A stretch of DNA of 64,000 bases. Source: Acidobacteriota bacterium (lineage in GTDB: Bacteria; Acidobacteriota; UBA6911; RPQK01; JAJDTT01). The DNA is taken from contig JAPPLF010000108.1 in NCBI GenBank assembly GCA_028874215.1, forward strand, positions 5,730 to 69,729, written 5' to 3'. Below are positions 8,904 through 18,514 of the stretch, one piece after another (position 1 is the stretch's first letter; every line of letters begins with the position of its first letter). The notes under the pieces are model-generated. The model was not told the origin of the DNA. It did not search any database and saw only the letters and a program-made list of their open reading frames with translations. The position numbers and the translations under genes were made by a program.

Positions 8904-10700
8904 GTCGGAATGCGGAGCTTGTTCGATTGCCTGCTCTTGTCGAGTGGGTCCCGCAGCGCCACCGCCGGGACGGGATGAGTATGACCTGCCGCGCACCTCT
9001 CGTCCCTTGAGGCGAAGAGGTTCGAGCTCCGCCCCCTCCTTTAGACGGTAGTGAAGATTGGCCGCGACTCCGTCAAAGGTCTGTACCGCGCCGCTACGCC
9101 AACGGACGATCAGCTTCTTCGCCTCCGCCAACTCTCCCAGGCCGAAGTGAAGGCGGAAGTCGTTGGTGGCCTGGTAGCTGGATCCCCCCTGGACCTCCTG
9201 CAACTGGCTCCAGTCCCCGGCCTGAAGGATCACCCGGGTGCCGATGGCGCTCCGGTTTGAGGGTTTTCCTTCCAGTGCCAGGTTCAGCCAGTGTCCGGCG
9301 CCTCCCGCGCCCTCGTTGCGGTAAAGGGAGGCGCGCTCGTCCAGGTTGTTGACGGCCACGTCCAGGTCGCCGTCATTGTCGAAATCGGCGAAGGCCGCTC
9401 CCCGGCTGGACCAGGGCCGGGAGAGGTCCTCGCCCCATTCCCCGGCCGTCTCCCGGAATTTCCCGTTCCCCTGATTCCGAAAGAGGAGCTTGCGCTGGGC
9501 GAAGCGGGTGCCCGTCTCGTAGCCGTCCACCTGCGGATAGATGTGCCCGTTGGAAACGAACAGATCCAGCCAGCCGTCGTTGTCCAGATCGGCGAATTGG
9601 ACTCCCCAGCCGAGGAACTGCCAACTGGGGAAGGCCACTTCCGCAGCGTAGGTGACGTCTCGAAACAGCCGTCCTCTCCGGTTGCGGTAAAGGGTGTGGT
9701 AATCGTCCGAGAAATTGGTCACATAGAGATCCAGAAAGCCGTCCCGGTCATAATCGCCGAAGGCCACTCCCATGCCCGCCTGCTCCCGGCCGTCCTGGTT
9801 GTAGGCGACTCCTCCCAGCGCCGCTACCTCCAGGAAACGTCCGTCCCCCCGGTTTTGGAACAGGAAGTTGGCCATGGAGTCGTTGGCCACGTAGAGGTCC
9901 GGGTCGCCGTCGTTGTCGTAGTCGCCCCAGACGGCTCCGAGGCCGTAGGCGGGAGTCACCGCCAGGCCCGCCTCGGAAGTCACTTGGGTGAAGGTCCCGT
10001 CGCCGCGGTTTCGGTAGAGCGCGTCGGGGGCGGCGGTCATCTCTTTGGGGCCGCAGTGGACCGTGATCCCCCGGTAGTTGCACTCGGGCGGGAGCGGGGA
10101 ATGGGGATCGAATACCACATAGTTGGTGACGTAAAGGTCGATCCACCCGTCCCCGTCGTAGTCGCTGAAGGCGGCCGACGAGCTCCAGCGGGAATTCCCG
10201 GCGCCGCTGCCGGCGGTGACGTCGGCGAAGGTGCCGTCGCCGTTGTTTCGGTAGAGGATGTTGGGACCGAAGTTGCACAGGTAGAGGTCGGGCCAGCCGT
10301 CGTTGTCCACGTCGCCCACCGTGGCTCCCATGCCCCAGTGGGGACTGGTCAGGCCGGATCCGGCAGTGACGTCGGCGAAGGTGCCGTCGCCGTTGTTGCG
10401 GTAGAGGGCGTTGGAGACGCTCCGCGTGCCGGCCAGCAACTCGTCCCACTTGCCCCCGTTCACCAGGTAGAGGTCGGGCCAGCCGTCCCGGTCGTAGTCG
10501 ATCCAGGCGACCCCGCCACCGATGGTCTCCAGGATGAAATTCTTCTCGGGACTCCCGCTGTGGTGCCGAAAATCGAGGCCCGCCTCAGGGGCGATGTCCA
10601 GGAATCGGATGCTCAGCAGAAGAAGGAACGGGATCATGAATGACCATATGGTTCCCCAGGAAAACCTCAGTGTCGAGTGCTGCCGGTCGGCCGCCTGCAT
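8901..10700 (-). CDS. CRTAC1-type protein: FG-GAP/VCBS repeats with C-terminal ASPIC/UnbV domain, 599 aa
   Basis: An N-terminal hydrophobic segment (IPFLLLLSIRFL) is followed by FLDIAPEAGLDFRHHSGS, the usual opening of CRTAC1-like bacterial proteins. About seven repeats follow, with WIDYDRDGWPDLYLVNGG, VGDVDNDGWPDLYL and FADLDNDGWLDLFV calcium loops. The last ~100 residues are an ASPIC/UnbV domain (HWLNLALEGKPSNRSAIGTR, VQGGSSYQATND, LHFGLG, VRWRSGAVQTF). These proteins are secreted or surface-bound and usually lie near uncharacterised catabolic loci; the molecular role is not established. An internal ATG at 10637 would give a more typical signal peptide and could be the true start. Confidence 0.85.
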   Translation of the reverse strand: MQAADRQHSTLRFSWGTIWSFMIPFLLLLSIRFLDIAPEAGLDFRHHSGSPEKNFILETIGGGVAWIDYDRDGWPDLYLVNGGKWDELLAGTRSVSNALYRNNGDGTFADVTAGSGLTSPHWGMGATVGDVDNDGWPDLYLCNFGPNILYRNNGDGTFADVTAGSGAGNSRWSSSAAFSDYDGDGWIDLYVTNYVVFDPHSPLPPECNYRGITVHCGPKEMTAAPDALYRNRGDGTFTQVTSEAGLAVTPAYGLGAVWGDYDNDGDPDLYVANDSMANFLFQNRGDGRFLEVAALGGVAYNQDGREQAGMGVAFGDYDRDGFLDLYVTNFSDDYHTLYRNRRGRLFRDVTYAAEVAFPSWQFLGWGVQFADLDNDGWLDLFVSNGHIYPQVDGYETGTRFAQRKLLFRNQGNGKFRETAGEWGEDLSRPWSSRGAAFADFDNDGDLDVAVNNLDERASLYRNEGAGGAGHWLNLALEGKPSNRSAIGTRVILQAGDWSQLQEVQGGSSYQATNDFRLHFGLGELAEAKKLIVRWRSGAVQTFDGVAANLHYRLKEGAELEPLRLKGREVRGRSYSSRPGGGAAGPTRQEQAIEQAPHSD

Positions 10701-10868
10701 CGACCGGATTCAAGACCCGCTTCCTTTTCGCTGCAACGGGGATACTGACCCGAGTCCGCTCGTTGCAGACAATCGCAGAAACGCCTTTGGGTTGTCCGGA
10801 AGCCATGCCACTTTCATAATAGATTCCCGGAACTCACCCAATGGCCAGTTGTTGATGGAGAAGGAAAA

Positions 10869-12344
10869 ATGACGAAACAGTGGAAGCGCCGGAGTTTTCT
10901 CAGCACTGCGGGCCGCGTTGCGGCGGGGTTGGTGATTCTCCCCAACAGCCGTTCGGTCTGGGGCTACCCGGCCAACGAACGGCTCAATATCGCTGTTGTC
11001 GGCGTCGGCGGCATGGGGGCGTGGAATCTCGCTCACTTCGCGGGGGAGAACGTGGAGTACTCGACGGGTATGAGGGTCAAGCCGTCGTCACAGCCGAAGA
11101 TGACCGGAGAGAACATCGTGGCGATCTGCGACACGGACGAGCGGTCAGCCGGCGAATCGGCTCCCAGGCGCCGGAATCCTCCCGGGCACGCCCTCGCCCG
11201 CTATGGACAAGCGAAGAAGTTCAACGATTACCGGCAGATGCTCGACGAGATGGACCGCGAGATCGACGCCGTGGTGGTGTCTACTCCCGATCACACCCAC
11301 GCGCCGGCCAGTCTTGCGGCGATGCTGCGCGGCAAGCACGTCTACTCAGAAAAGCCGGGAGCCATCTCGGTCTACGAAGCCCGCATGCTGGCCAAGGTCG
11401 CCGCCGAGAAAAAGGTGGCGACGCAGTTGGGAACCCAGATCCACGCCTCGGACAACTTCCGCCGCATCGTCGAGCTGGTCCGCAGCGGAGCCATCGGCGC
11501 GGTGGAGGAATGCCATATCTTTGTCGGCGGGAGACGCAGGACGCGCGAACGCCCGACGGAGACGCCGCCCGTCCCCAAAGGGCTTCACTGGGATCTCTTC
11601 GTGGGAACGGCGCCCTACCGTCCCTATCATCCCACCTATTCCCGCGGCTGCGGCGGCAACTGGCAGGGCTGGTGGGATTTCGGCATCGGGGGTCTCGGCA
11701 ACACCGCCACCCACTACTTCAACCTGGCCTTCTGGGCTCTGGATCTCCGTTATCCCATCTCGGTGGAGGCCGAGGGGCCGCCACCGCATCCTGAGAGGTC
11801 TCCCGAGCAGATCCATGTCCGCTACCGGTTCCCGGCCCGCGGTGAGATGCCGCCGGTCACCCTGACCTGGACGCGAGGCGATCAACTGCCTCCGGTGGTT
11901 GCCGAGAACGACTTCCCCGACTGGGCCTGGGGGGTCTTCGTGGGCACCGAGGGAATGCTGCTGGTGAATTACCCGCAGCGGATGCTCTGGCCTGCGGACA
12001 AGTTCGCCAAATTCCAGCCGCCCAAGCCCAGCATCCCGCCCTCCATCGGCAAGGAAATCGGCCGCCGTCCCGAGTGGATGGCCGCCTACAAGCATCACGA
12101 GGAATGGCGTCGAACGGCCGAGGTGGGGCATCGGGCCGAGTGGATCGCCGCCTGCAAGACAGGGAGCCCGACGAGCAGCCACTTCGGCTATTCCGGACCC
12201 CTCACGGAGACGGTCAACCTGGGCGTCGTGGCCCACCGCAGCGGCGCCAAACTCGAGTGGGACGCCGAGAATCTGCGGGTCGCCAACTCTCCGGAGGCGA
12301 CCGCGCTGCTGAGACGGGAATACCGGTCCGGTTGGACGTTGTAA
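10869..12344 (+). CDS. Tat-exported Gfo/Idh/MocA-family oxidoreductase, 491 aa
   Basis: A twin-arginine leader (KRRSFLSTAG) begins the protein. A Rossmann fold follows with VGVGGMGAWN near residue 42, VVVSTPDHTHAPAS near 135 and the family hallmark EKPG near 159, then the C-terminal Gfo/Idh/MocA alpha/beta domain with a GGLGNTATHYFNLAFWALD segment where the catalytic His is expected. Members oxidise or reduce sugars and inositols with NAD(P); some Tat-exported members carry tightly bound cofactor. A GGAGAAGG ribosome site precedes the ATG. It is monocistronic, running towards the convergent propeller gene 19 bases away. Substrate unknown. Confidence 0.88.
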   Translation: MTKQWKRRSFLSTAGRVAAGLVILPNSRSVWGYPANERLNIAVVGVGGMGAWNLAHFAGENVEYSTGMRVKPSSQPKMTGENIVAICDTDERSAGESAPRRRNPPGHALARYGQAKKFNDYRQMLDEMDREIDAVVVSTPDHTHAPASLAAMLRGKHVYSEKPGAISVYEARMLAKVAAEKKVATQLGTQIHASDNFRRIVELVRSGAIGAVEECHIFVGGRRRTRERPTETPPVPKGLHWDLFVGTAPYRPYHPTYSRGCGGNWQGWWDFGIGGLGNTATHYFNLAFWALDLRYPISVEAEGPPPHPERSPEQIHVRYRFPARGEMPPVTLTWTRGDQLPPVVAENDFPDWAWGVFVGTEGMLLVNYPQRMLWPADKFAKFQPPKPSIPPSIGKEIGRRPEWMAAYKHHEEWRRTAEVGHRAEWIAACKTGSPTSSHFGYSGPLTETVNLGVVAHRSGAKLEWDAENLRVANSPEATALLRREYRSGWTL

Positions 12345-12363
12345 ATCCGATTGAGAATCCGCT

Positions 12364-13887
12364 TCAGCGGAAGCGCAACGAAAAGAGGTCGGCGTCGGTC
12401 ATGACGAACCTCAGGCGCACAGTCATGCCGGCCAAGCGCCGGAGTTGGTCCCGATTCCGGCCGCCGGCCCGGCGCCACCGCGCGGTTCCCTCGATTTCGT
12501 CTCCCCAGATGGGGATCGAGTCCTGGAGGGAGAAGCCGGCCAACGGTTTTCCGCCCTCATCCTGGATCTCCACCTGAATGCTTCCCGCCGCCGCCGTGGC
12601 GTAGTTCAACACCAGGTTCTTTCCTTGAAAAACCAGGGGCCGGGTCGTGAACTCGCCGCCGGGATAACCGGCGCTGACCGAGACAAACCCGTCCAGCCTC
12701 AGGCTCATCCGCTGCAGGTGGACGCTGGGATAGGTGTAGTGACGGGTCACGTACAGCGAGATCTCGTCATCCGCGCTCCGGATGATTCCACGGCCCACGA
12801 AGTTGGTCCGGTGGATCCAGTTCCGCCGGTCCCGTCCGGGCCGGATGAAGGCCTCCACGAAACGATGCCAGTGCAGGCCGTCGCGGCTGCTCATGAAGAC
12901 CCCTTCGGAGAGCCCCGGCCGCTCGGTGGCGCTGGCGTAGTCGTAGTGTTGGGGACTCCTCCAGGGCACGAACCGCTTGGGAAAAGCCACGTAGATGTGG
13001 GGAGCGCGAAAATAGGGGACGGTCGCGTTGGTGTAGAGATGCTCCTGAGGCGCGTCTCCGTAATCGACCCACGAGCCCTCGGTCCATTCGACGAAGTCCT
13101 TCGAGGTGGCGTATTTGAGTGAGCGCACCCCGTGGGCGAAGTCCCGGTACAGCGCCACGTAGTGTCCCCGGACGCCGTCCCAGAAGGCCACGTTGTGGGA
13201 ATCGAAATACCCGTCGGTGATGACCGGGTCCCGGGCCATCCAGGTCCAGCGCACGCCGTCGGAGGACTGGAGGGGAATCAGGCCTCTCTCCTTCGAGTGG
13301 GGCGGGGCGCCGGGAACGGTCCGGTAGAAGCCGATCCCCTTGTAACGGGCCGAATCGGGAGCATCGGGGTTCTCGTCGCGAAAGGGATTGAGCTTGGTGA
13401 CGCCCCCCAAGTCCAGAATGTTGTTGTCCCGCGAGCCCTGAAATTCCACTTGGCCCAGAGAGGGCCGGGTCCAGTGAATGCCGTCCCGGCTCTCGGCGTA
13501 GCAAGTCACCTTCGGGTGCTGGGGAACGATCTTTTCTCCCGGAAGCAGTTCCTCCCGGATGATGTAGTCCGGGTGGGCGCTGCCGCGGTAGTACAAGCGG
13601 TAGATGCCGCCGTCGCGGAAGGCGGCGATATGGCCCGGAGTGTTTCCCTCCCAGGGCTGGTCGAAATGGAATACCTTCTCCCGGGGCTGAGGTTGCCCCA
13701 GCTCCAGTTCTACGCCGTCCATGACTTCGATGAGATACCGGTCCACAAAGAGTTCCAGGCGGTTCCCGATGTCCAGGACCTCCGGGGAGCTTTTTTGCGG
13801 TTGGGACGCCAGGGCGCCCGTCGGGTCGAGCGCAACGGCGGCCGCCAGAAATGACCAGAGCAGCGATCGAGTCGAGAGATCCTTCAT
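12364..13887 (-). CDS. Secreted GH32/43-like propeller family protein (paralogue 2), 507 aa
   Basis: I placed the start at ATG 13887, the first residue of a Sec signal peptide (MKDLSTRSLLWSFLAAAVA). The mature protein opens IGNRLELFVDRYLIE and keeps the family blocks PWEGNTPGH, YRLYYRG, YAESRDGIHWTRPSLG, GSRDNNI and ARYKGIGF. Repeated S-x-DG-x-x-W motifs resemble shortened Asp-boxes of sialidase-type propellers. The last ~95 residues (FTTRPLVFQGKNLVLNY to DLFSLRFR) are the shared C-terminal beta domain. It is transcribed divergently from its nearest paralogue across 61 bases. Likely an extracellular glycosidase or glycan-binding protein; I cannot assign catalytic residues. Confidence 0.75.
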   Translation of the reverse strand: MKDLSTRSLLWSFLAAAVALDPTGALASQPQKSSPEVLDIGNRLELFVDRYLIEVMDGVELELGQPQPREKVFHFDQPWEGNTPGHIAAFRDGGIYRLYYRGSAHPDYIIREELLPGEKIVPQHPKVTCYAESRDGIHWTRPSLGQVEFQGSRDNNILDLGGVTKLNPFRDENPDAPDSARYKGIGFYRTVPGAPPHSKERGLIPLQSSDGVRWTWMARDPVITDGYFDSHNVAFWDGVRGHYVALYRDFAHGVRSLKYATSKDFVEWTEGSWVDYGDAPQEHLYTNATVPYFRAPHIYVAFPKRFVPWRSPQHYDYASATERPGLSEGVFMSSRDGLHWHRFVEAFIRPGRDRRNWIHRTNFVGRGIIRSADDEISLYVTRHYTYPSVHLQRMSLRLDGFVSVSAGYPGGEFTTRPLVFQGKNLVLNYATAAAGSIQVEIQDEGGKPLAGFSLQDSIPIWGDEIEGTARWRRAGGRNRDQLRRLAGMTVRLRFVMTDADLFSLRFR

Positions 13888-13948
13888 GATTCGGAATTCT
13901 ACATGCAGCGCCGCCCTCCTTTCCGTATTCTTTGCCCCGAGGAACGAG

Positions 13949-15439
13949 ATGATCCGATTCCCGTTTGGTCCCCTCAATTCATTCCGCTACGGGTCCGTCG
14001 CCTGCGGAGTCTGGACGGCTGTCTCCGTCATGGCGTTGGCGTCGGGTCCCTCGTCCGAGCCCATCGATCTGGGTTCCCGCCTGGAGCCCCTGGTGGATCG
14101 ATTCCTGATCCGGTCATTGGCCGGCGGCGCACGCCTCCAGCTCCACAAGCCTCAACGGCGGGAAGTGGTCCTGGTGCACGATGCTCCCTGGGAGGGCAAC
14201 CTCACCGCCCATCACACCCTCTTCCGGGACGGCGGCATCTACCGCATGTACTACGGGGGCCGGCACTACCAGCCGGGCCGGAAGGTCCGGCACGTGTTGG
14301 TCTGCTATGCCGAGAGCCGGGACGGCATTCACTGGACCCGGCCCAACCTGGGTCAGTTCGAATACGAAGGGTCCCGCGCCAACAACATCGTCTGGATGGA
14401 CGATCCCCGGGCCGGCTCGGAACAGCGCAATCCCATGGCGGTCTTCAAGGACACCAGCCCGGCCGCCGCGCCGGACGCCCGGTACAAGTCGATCGCCCGG
14501 GGCGACGACGGCGTCTACGCCCTCAAGTCGCCCGACGGCATCCACTGGTCCCTTCTGTCCAAGGAGCCGGTGATTCCCAAAGGGGACATGTCTCTCGACT
14601 CCCAGAACCTGGCTTTCTGGGACAGCCGGAGGGGCCGGTACGTCTGCTATCTCCGGAGCGGGCGCACCCATCCCACGGGGCAGCGCGTCCGCGACGTCAA
14701 GACCGCCGTCTCCCGCGACTTCCTGACCTGGTCCGAACCGGTCTTCCTGGAGTATCCGGGAGCGCCGGTGGAGCATCTGTACACCAACCAGATCCGCCCC
14801 TATGCTCGCGCTCCCCACATCTATCTGGGGTTCCCCAAGCGGTTCGTTCCCGAAAGAAACCAGGACCGGAAATTCTCGGGAGTTTCGGACGGGATCTTCA
14901 TGAGCAGCCGGGACGGCATTCGATTTCACCGCTGGGGAGAAGCGGTCGTCCGTCCCGGGCTCCAGCCGGAGCGCTGGGTGACCCGCAACAACATGATCGG
15001 CTGGGGAATCCTCACACTTCCCTCATCCGTAGCGGGCGAACCCGAAGAACTCTCCATCTACGCCACGGAAGGGTATTACTCGGGGCCGGCCAGCCGCCTG
15101 CGCCGTTACACCTACCGGCTGGACGGCTTCGTGTCGGTGCAGGCGCCTCTGGCCGGCGGCGAAATGACCACCCGGCTCATTCGCTTCAACGGCTCCCGCC
15201 TGGTCCTGAACTATTCGACCTCGGCCGCGGGGAGCATCCGGGTCGAAATCCAGGACGAGACGGGCGGACCCGTTCCCGGATTCTCGCTACAGGATTCCCG
15301 GGAAATGTTCGGCGACTCGGTGGAACAGGCCGTGAGCTGGAAACGGAACAACGATCTGGGCTCCCTTTCCGGCAGAACGGTGCGCCTTAATTTTCTCCTG
15401 AAAGACGCCGATCTCTACGCCCTCCGGTTTCTTCCCTGA
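13949..15439 (+). CDS. Secreted GH32/43-like propeller family protein (paralogue 3), 496 aa
   Basis: The start is ATG 13949, preceded by AGGA at a good distance; longer in-frame starts would run back into the divergent gene. The protein has a hydrophobic leader, then IDLGSRLEPLVDRFLI, PWEGNLTAHH, YRMYYGG, CYAESRDGIHWTRPNLG, GSRANNIVW, SPDGIHWS, SRDFLTWSEP and APHIYLGFPKRFVPE. The C-terminal module (MTTRLIRFNGSRLVLNY to DADLYALRF) matches the other paralogues. It is closest to the divergent gene at 12364-13887, including the PHIYxxFPKRFVP block, which suggests a local inverted duplication. Likely periplasmic or extracellular; substrate unknown. Confidence 0.77.
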   Translation: MIRFPFGPLNSFRYGSVACGVWTAVSVMALASGPSSEPIDLGSRLEPLVDRFLIRSLAGGARLQLHKPQRREVVLVHDAPWEGNLTAHHTLFRDGGIYRMYYGGRHYQPGRKVRHVLVCYAESRDGIHWTRPNLGQFEYEGSRANNIVWMDDPRAGSEQRNPMAVFKDTSPAAAPDARYKSIARGDDGVYALKSPDGIHWSLLSKEPVIPKGDMSLDSQNLAFWDSRRGRYVCYLRSGRTHPTGQRVRDVKTAVSRDFLTWSEPVFLEYPGAPVEHLYTNQIRPYARAPHIYLGFPKRFVPERNQDRKFSGVSDGIFMSSRDGIRFHRWGEAVVRPGLQPERWVTRNNMIGWGILTLPSSVAGEPEELSIYATEGYYSGPASRLRRYTYRLDGFVSVQAPLAGGEMTTRLIRFNGSRLVLNYSTSAAGSIRVEIQDETGGPVPGFSLQDSREMFGDSVEQAVSWKRNNDLGSLSGRTVRLNFLLKDADLYALRFLP

Positions 15440-15450
15440 TCCTGCCTCTT

Positions 15451-16964
15451 TCATTCGACGGGGCCTCCGTCGCCGTGCAGGTCCCGGAATTGAAAGGCGT
15501 ACAGCTTCACGTCCCGGAGCTTCCAGTGGAGGCGCACCGGCCGTCCCGAAAGGGCCGACACATCCGGTCCCTTCCGCCAAGTCGCGATGCGCCGGACGGA
15601 ATTCCCGCCCAGCACCTGCGAATCCTCCAGGGAATAGCCCGGGATCGGTTCTCCTTCCCGGTCCAACAGTGCGATCCGGACCGATCCCCCGGCGCCGGCA
15701 TCCATGTTCAACTCGAGACGGCTGCCTGAGAAGCGGATCGGCCGGCTGATGATCTCTCCCCCCCGGTAGTCGGCGTCGGCGGACACGAAGCCGTCCAGCC
15801 TCAGGACCAGCCGGCTGATCACGCCGTTACCTCCCTGCTCCAGTGCGTCTCTGTCGCCGTGCGTGTAGTCGAATCCCACGTAGTACATCCACAGCTCGTC
15901 GCCTCGACGCAGCATGCCCCGTCCCATGTACATGTGACCACTGTCGTAGGAACCGTCCCGGCCTCTTCGCACGAAGGGACTCCGGGAGGGGCGTGAGAAA
16001 TGAACCCCGTCGCGGCTCACCGCCAGTTGAATGTCCATGGTCCCGTCGTTGCGGCGCGCCGACTCGCCCACGAAGTGGTAGTAGGCGCTGGGAAATACGA
16101 AATAGGCCCGATCGGCGAACGGATAGCGGACGGCGGCCGAATTGTAGAAGTCGGCGTCCCTGCGGTCCCCCGAGTCCATGGCCAGCACGATCCTGGCGGG
16201 AGGCCACCGGTCCAGCCGGTCCGTCGTCATGCGCCAGATCTTCCGGCCCTTCCTCACGCCGGCGGGGAGGACCGGCCGAGCCAGCGCGCCCCGGGAATCG
16301 AAGTGACCGATGGTCTTGGTGTAGGCGACGTATCTTCCGATGGCCGGATCCCAGAAGGCCACGTCGTGGGTGTCGCTGATCTGGCGCGTGGCCGGTCTTC
16401 CGTACAACGGCTTGAAGCTCAACCCGTCGGCGGAGGCGTAGACCCAGGATCCGGCTCCGGCGACCCGGTCCTCAAGCATCGCCACGCGGTTTCTCCCGAA
16501 GTACTTGTATCGCTCCTCCGGCGCAGCGTTGGGATCGAGATGTTGTTCTGCCTGGAGCCCCGAAACGCGTAGGCGCCGACGATGGGCTTGCGCCAGTTGA
16601 TGCCGTCGTCCGACTCGGCGTAGCAGACCGTGCGGTAGGGGAGCTGATCCTCCGGTTGACGGTCGTACATGGCGTCATACCACATCCGGAATTTTCCCTG
16701 GTCCTCCATGACGGTACAGGGATAGCCCACACGGACTGCTTCCCAGGGACGATCCGGGCCGGGCGCGAGGTTCCGTTCCCGGGTCTTGTGAGGCGGGTTC
16801 ACGGTCAGCCGGACACCGTGCCGCGAGGAGACGAACAAGTCGTCGACGAAGAGCTGTTTCTTCGATCCCACGTCGATGACGGTTCCGGCAGGAGAAGGGT
16901 TGGCGTAAAGGGGAAGCGGGTGCAGGAGCAGCAATGGAACCAGGCTGAAGATCGTCCGACTCAT
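15451..16964 (-). pseudogene. Frameshifted GH32/43-like propeller family gene (paralogue 4)
   Basis: Two frames together make one family member. The 5' part starts at 16964 with a signal peptide and has KKQLFVDDLFV, FRMWYDAM, CYAESDDGINWRKP and GSRQNNI. At 16537-16538 the reading switches: the other frame continues DPNAAPEERYKYFG and runs to 15451 through the normal remainder and C-terminal module (SGSRLELNM to LYAFQFR). Only two bases separate the NNI codons (16539-16547) from the DP codons (16531-16536), where intact paralogues have about 17-22 residues. So a deletion of roughly 50-65 bases, not a multiple of three, has broken the gene. An assembly error is possible but would have to remove a block, not one base. 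Confidence 0.75.
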
Positions 16965-17042
16965 CGCTTCGCTCGTAAGGACTCCTTGAGGCCCTTGGCG
17001 GGAGACGCCGTCCAGTGTACCGTTCGGACCGGGATCCTGCCC

Positions 17043-18512
17043 ATGAGTTCAGAGCCTCGATCCAGTCCTAAGCGCCCCGGCTCCGCCAGGAGCCGGTCTC
17101 GCCGGGAGGTCTTGAAGACCGCCGCAGCCTTGACCGGCGCCGCGGTGGGGGCCCCGTCGCTGCTCCGGGGCCGGGAGAGACGGCCCAACGTGCTGCTCAT
17201 CATCGCCGACGACCTGGCCGCCTGGATGACCGGCTGCTACGGCAACCGGGTGATCCGGACGCCCCATATCGATCGTCTGGCGGCCGGCGGCACCCGTTTC
17301 GAGAACGGGTTCGTCTGTACCCCCATCTGCTCTCCCAGCCGGGCCACGCTGATGACGGGACGGATTCCACCCCAGACCGGGATCCACGACTGGCTCACGC
17401 CGCGCCCCATTGCCAACCCCCCACAGGGACAGGCGCGGCTTCCCCGGAGCTGGCGCGACGAGATCTTCATCTCCGACCTGTTGAAGGAGGAGGGCTACCG
17501 TTGCGGCTACAGCGGCAAGTGGCACCTGGGAGAAAACGGCCGGCCCCAGCATGGTTACGGGTTCTGGTATACGCAGGACCGCCCCAACCGGAACCAGGAT
17601 CCCAACATGTTCCGGGGCACACAGCCGGTCACCGAGAAGGGCTACATCGCCGACCTCATCCACCAGGAGGGCATCCGATTCCTGGAACAGGTCCGAGGCC
17701 GGCGCGAGCCCTGGTTTCTCACCTTGTCGCACTTCAATCCGCACACTCCGTACGCGGGTCATCCCCAGCAGTACTACGACATGTATGCCCAGGAGGACTT
17801 CGAGTCGGTGGGATTCGAGCCCAAGCGCCGGGACGCCCTGCGGGAGGCGGAGCTGATGGACGATCCGGTCACCAACATGAGGGGCGCCGCCGCCTCCACC
17901 ACCGCCCTCGACGACCGGATCGGCCGGATTTTGGACTACTTGGACGATAACGGCCTGACCGGGAACACGCTGGTCCTGTTCGTGGGTGACAACGGCTACC
18001 TGCACGGCCGCCACGGCCTCTGGAGCAAGGGAGAGGCGGCCTGGCCTCCGGTCATGTACGAGGAGGTTCTGAGGGTCCCCACCTTGTGGCGCTGGCCGGG
18101 AAGGATCGAGTCCGGCGCGGTGCGCCGGGAGCTGGTGAGCTTCTACGACGTTCTGCCCACCCTCTGCGAATTGCTGGGCATTCAACTGCCGCGGGAGGGC
18201 CATTACTGCGGCCGGAGCTACGGGCCGCTGCTCGAAGGGCGGAGGCCGGACGGCTGGGTGGACCGGGTCTACGCCTACCTGGGCAACACCTACTGCGTCC
18301 GGGAACCTCGATACAAGTACGTGATGCGCAACCAGGGTTACGGTCCCAACGAGTTGTGGGATCTGGAGACCGATCCCACCGAGCATCGCAACCGTGTCGG
18401 CGACCCGGCGCTGGCGGGAGTCACGGACCGGTTGCGCGGAGAGTTGGTCAACTGGTTGCGGCGGTACGGCGAGAAGTGGGCGGTTCTGCCCTTCGAGGAA
18501 GGCAGGGTTTGA
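17043..18512 (+). CDS. Tat-exported sulfatase (type I, formylglycine), 489 aa
   Basis: A twin-arginine leader (SRREVLKTAAALTGAA) precedes RRPNVLLIIADDLAAWMTG, the usual start of arylsulfatases with the calcium-binding Asp pair (near D56-D57). The catalytic signature is C96-S-P-S-R100 followed by ATLMTGR, with Cys converted to formylglycine by a separate enzyme not seen here. GYSGKWHLGE and VGDNGYLHGRHGLWSKG supply further metal and sulfate ligands. ATG 17043 was chosen because the longer frame upstream is antisense to the neighbouring gene. The next gene starts two bases after the stop. Role: removal of sulfate esters from glycans or other sulfated compounds in the periplasm. Specificity cannot be read. 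Confidence 0.9.
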   Translation: MSSEPRSSPKRPGSARSRSRREVLKTAAALTGAAVGAPSLLRGRERRPNVLLIIADDLAAWMTGCYGNRVIRTPHIDRLAAGGTRFENGFVCTPICSPSRATLMTGRIPPQTGIHDWLTPRPIANPPQGQARLPRSWRDEIFISDLLKEEGYRCGYSGKWHLGENGRPQHGYGFWYTQDRPNRNQDPNMFRGTQPVTEKGYIADLIHQEGIRFLEQVRGRREPWFLTLSHFNPHTPYAGHPQQYYDMYAQEDFESVGFEPKRRDALREAELMDDPVTNMRGAAASTTALDDRIGRILDYLDDNGLTGNTLVLFVGDNGYLHGRHGLWSKGEAAWPPVMYEEVLRVPTLWRWPGRIESGAVRRELVSFYDVLPTLCELLGIQLPREGHYCGRSYGPLLEGRRPDGWVDRVYAYLGNTYCVREPRYKYVMRNQGYGPNELWDLETDPTEHRNRVGDPALAGVTDRLRGELVNWLRRYGEKWAVLPFEEGRV

Positions 18513-18514
18513 AA

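Noticed and set aside
5990-10540. Regularly spaced near-identical DNA segments as a possible repeat array
   Set aside because: They are the calcium-loop codons of FG-GAP/VCBS repeats in coding frame, not CRISPR or mobile repeats.
16656-17042. Extended start of the sulfatase at 16656
   Set aside because: The extra 129 residues are antisense to the neighbouring propeller pseudogene; ATG 17043 begins a proper twin-arginine leader.
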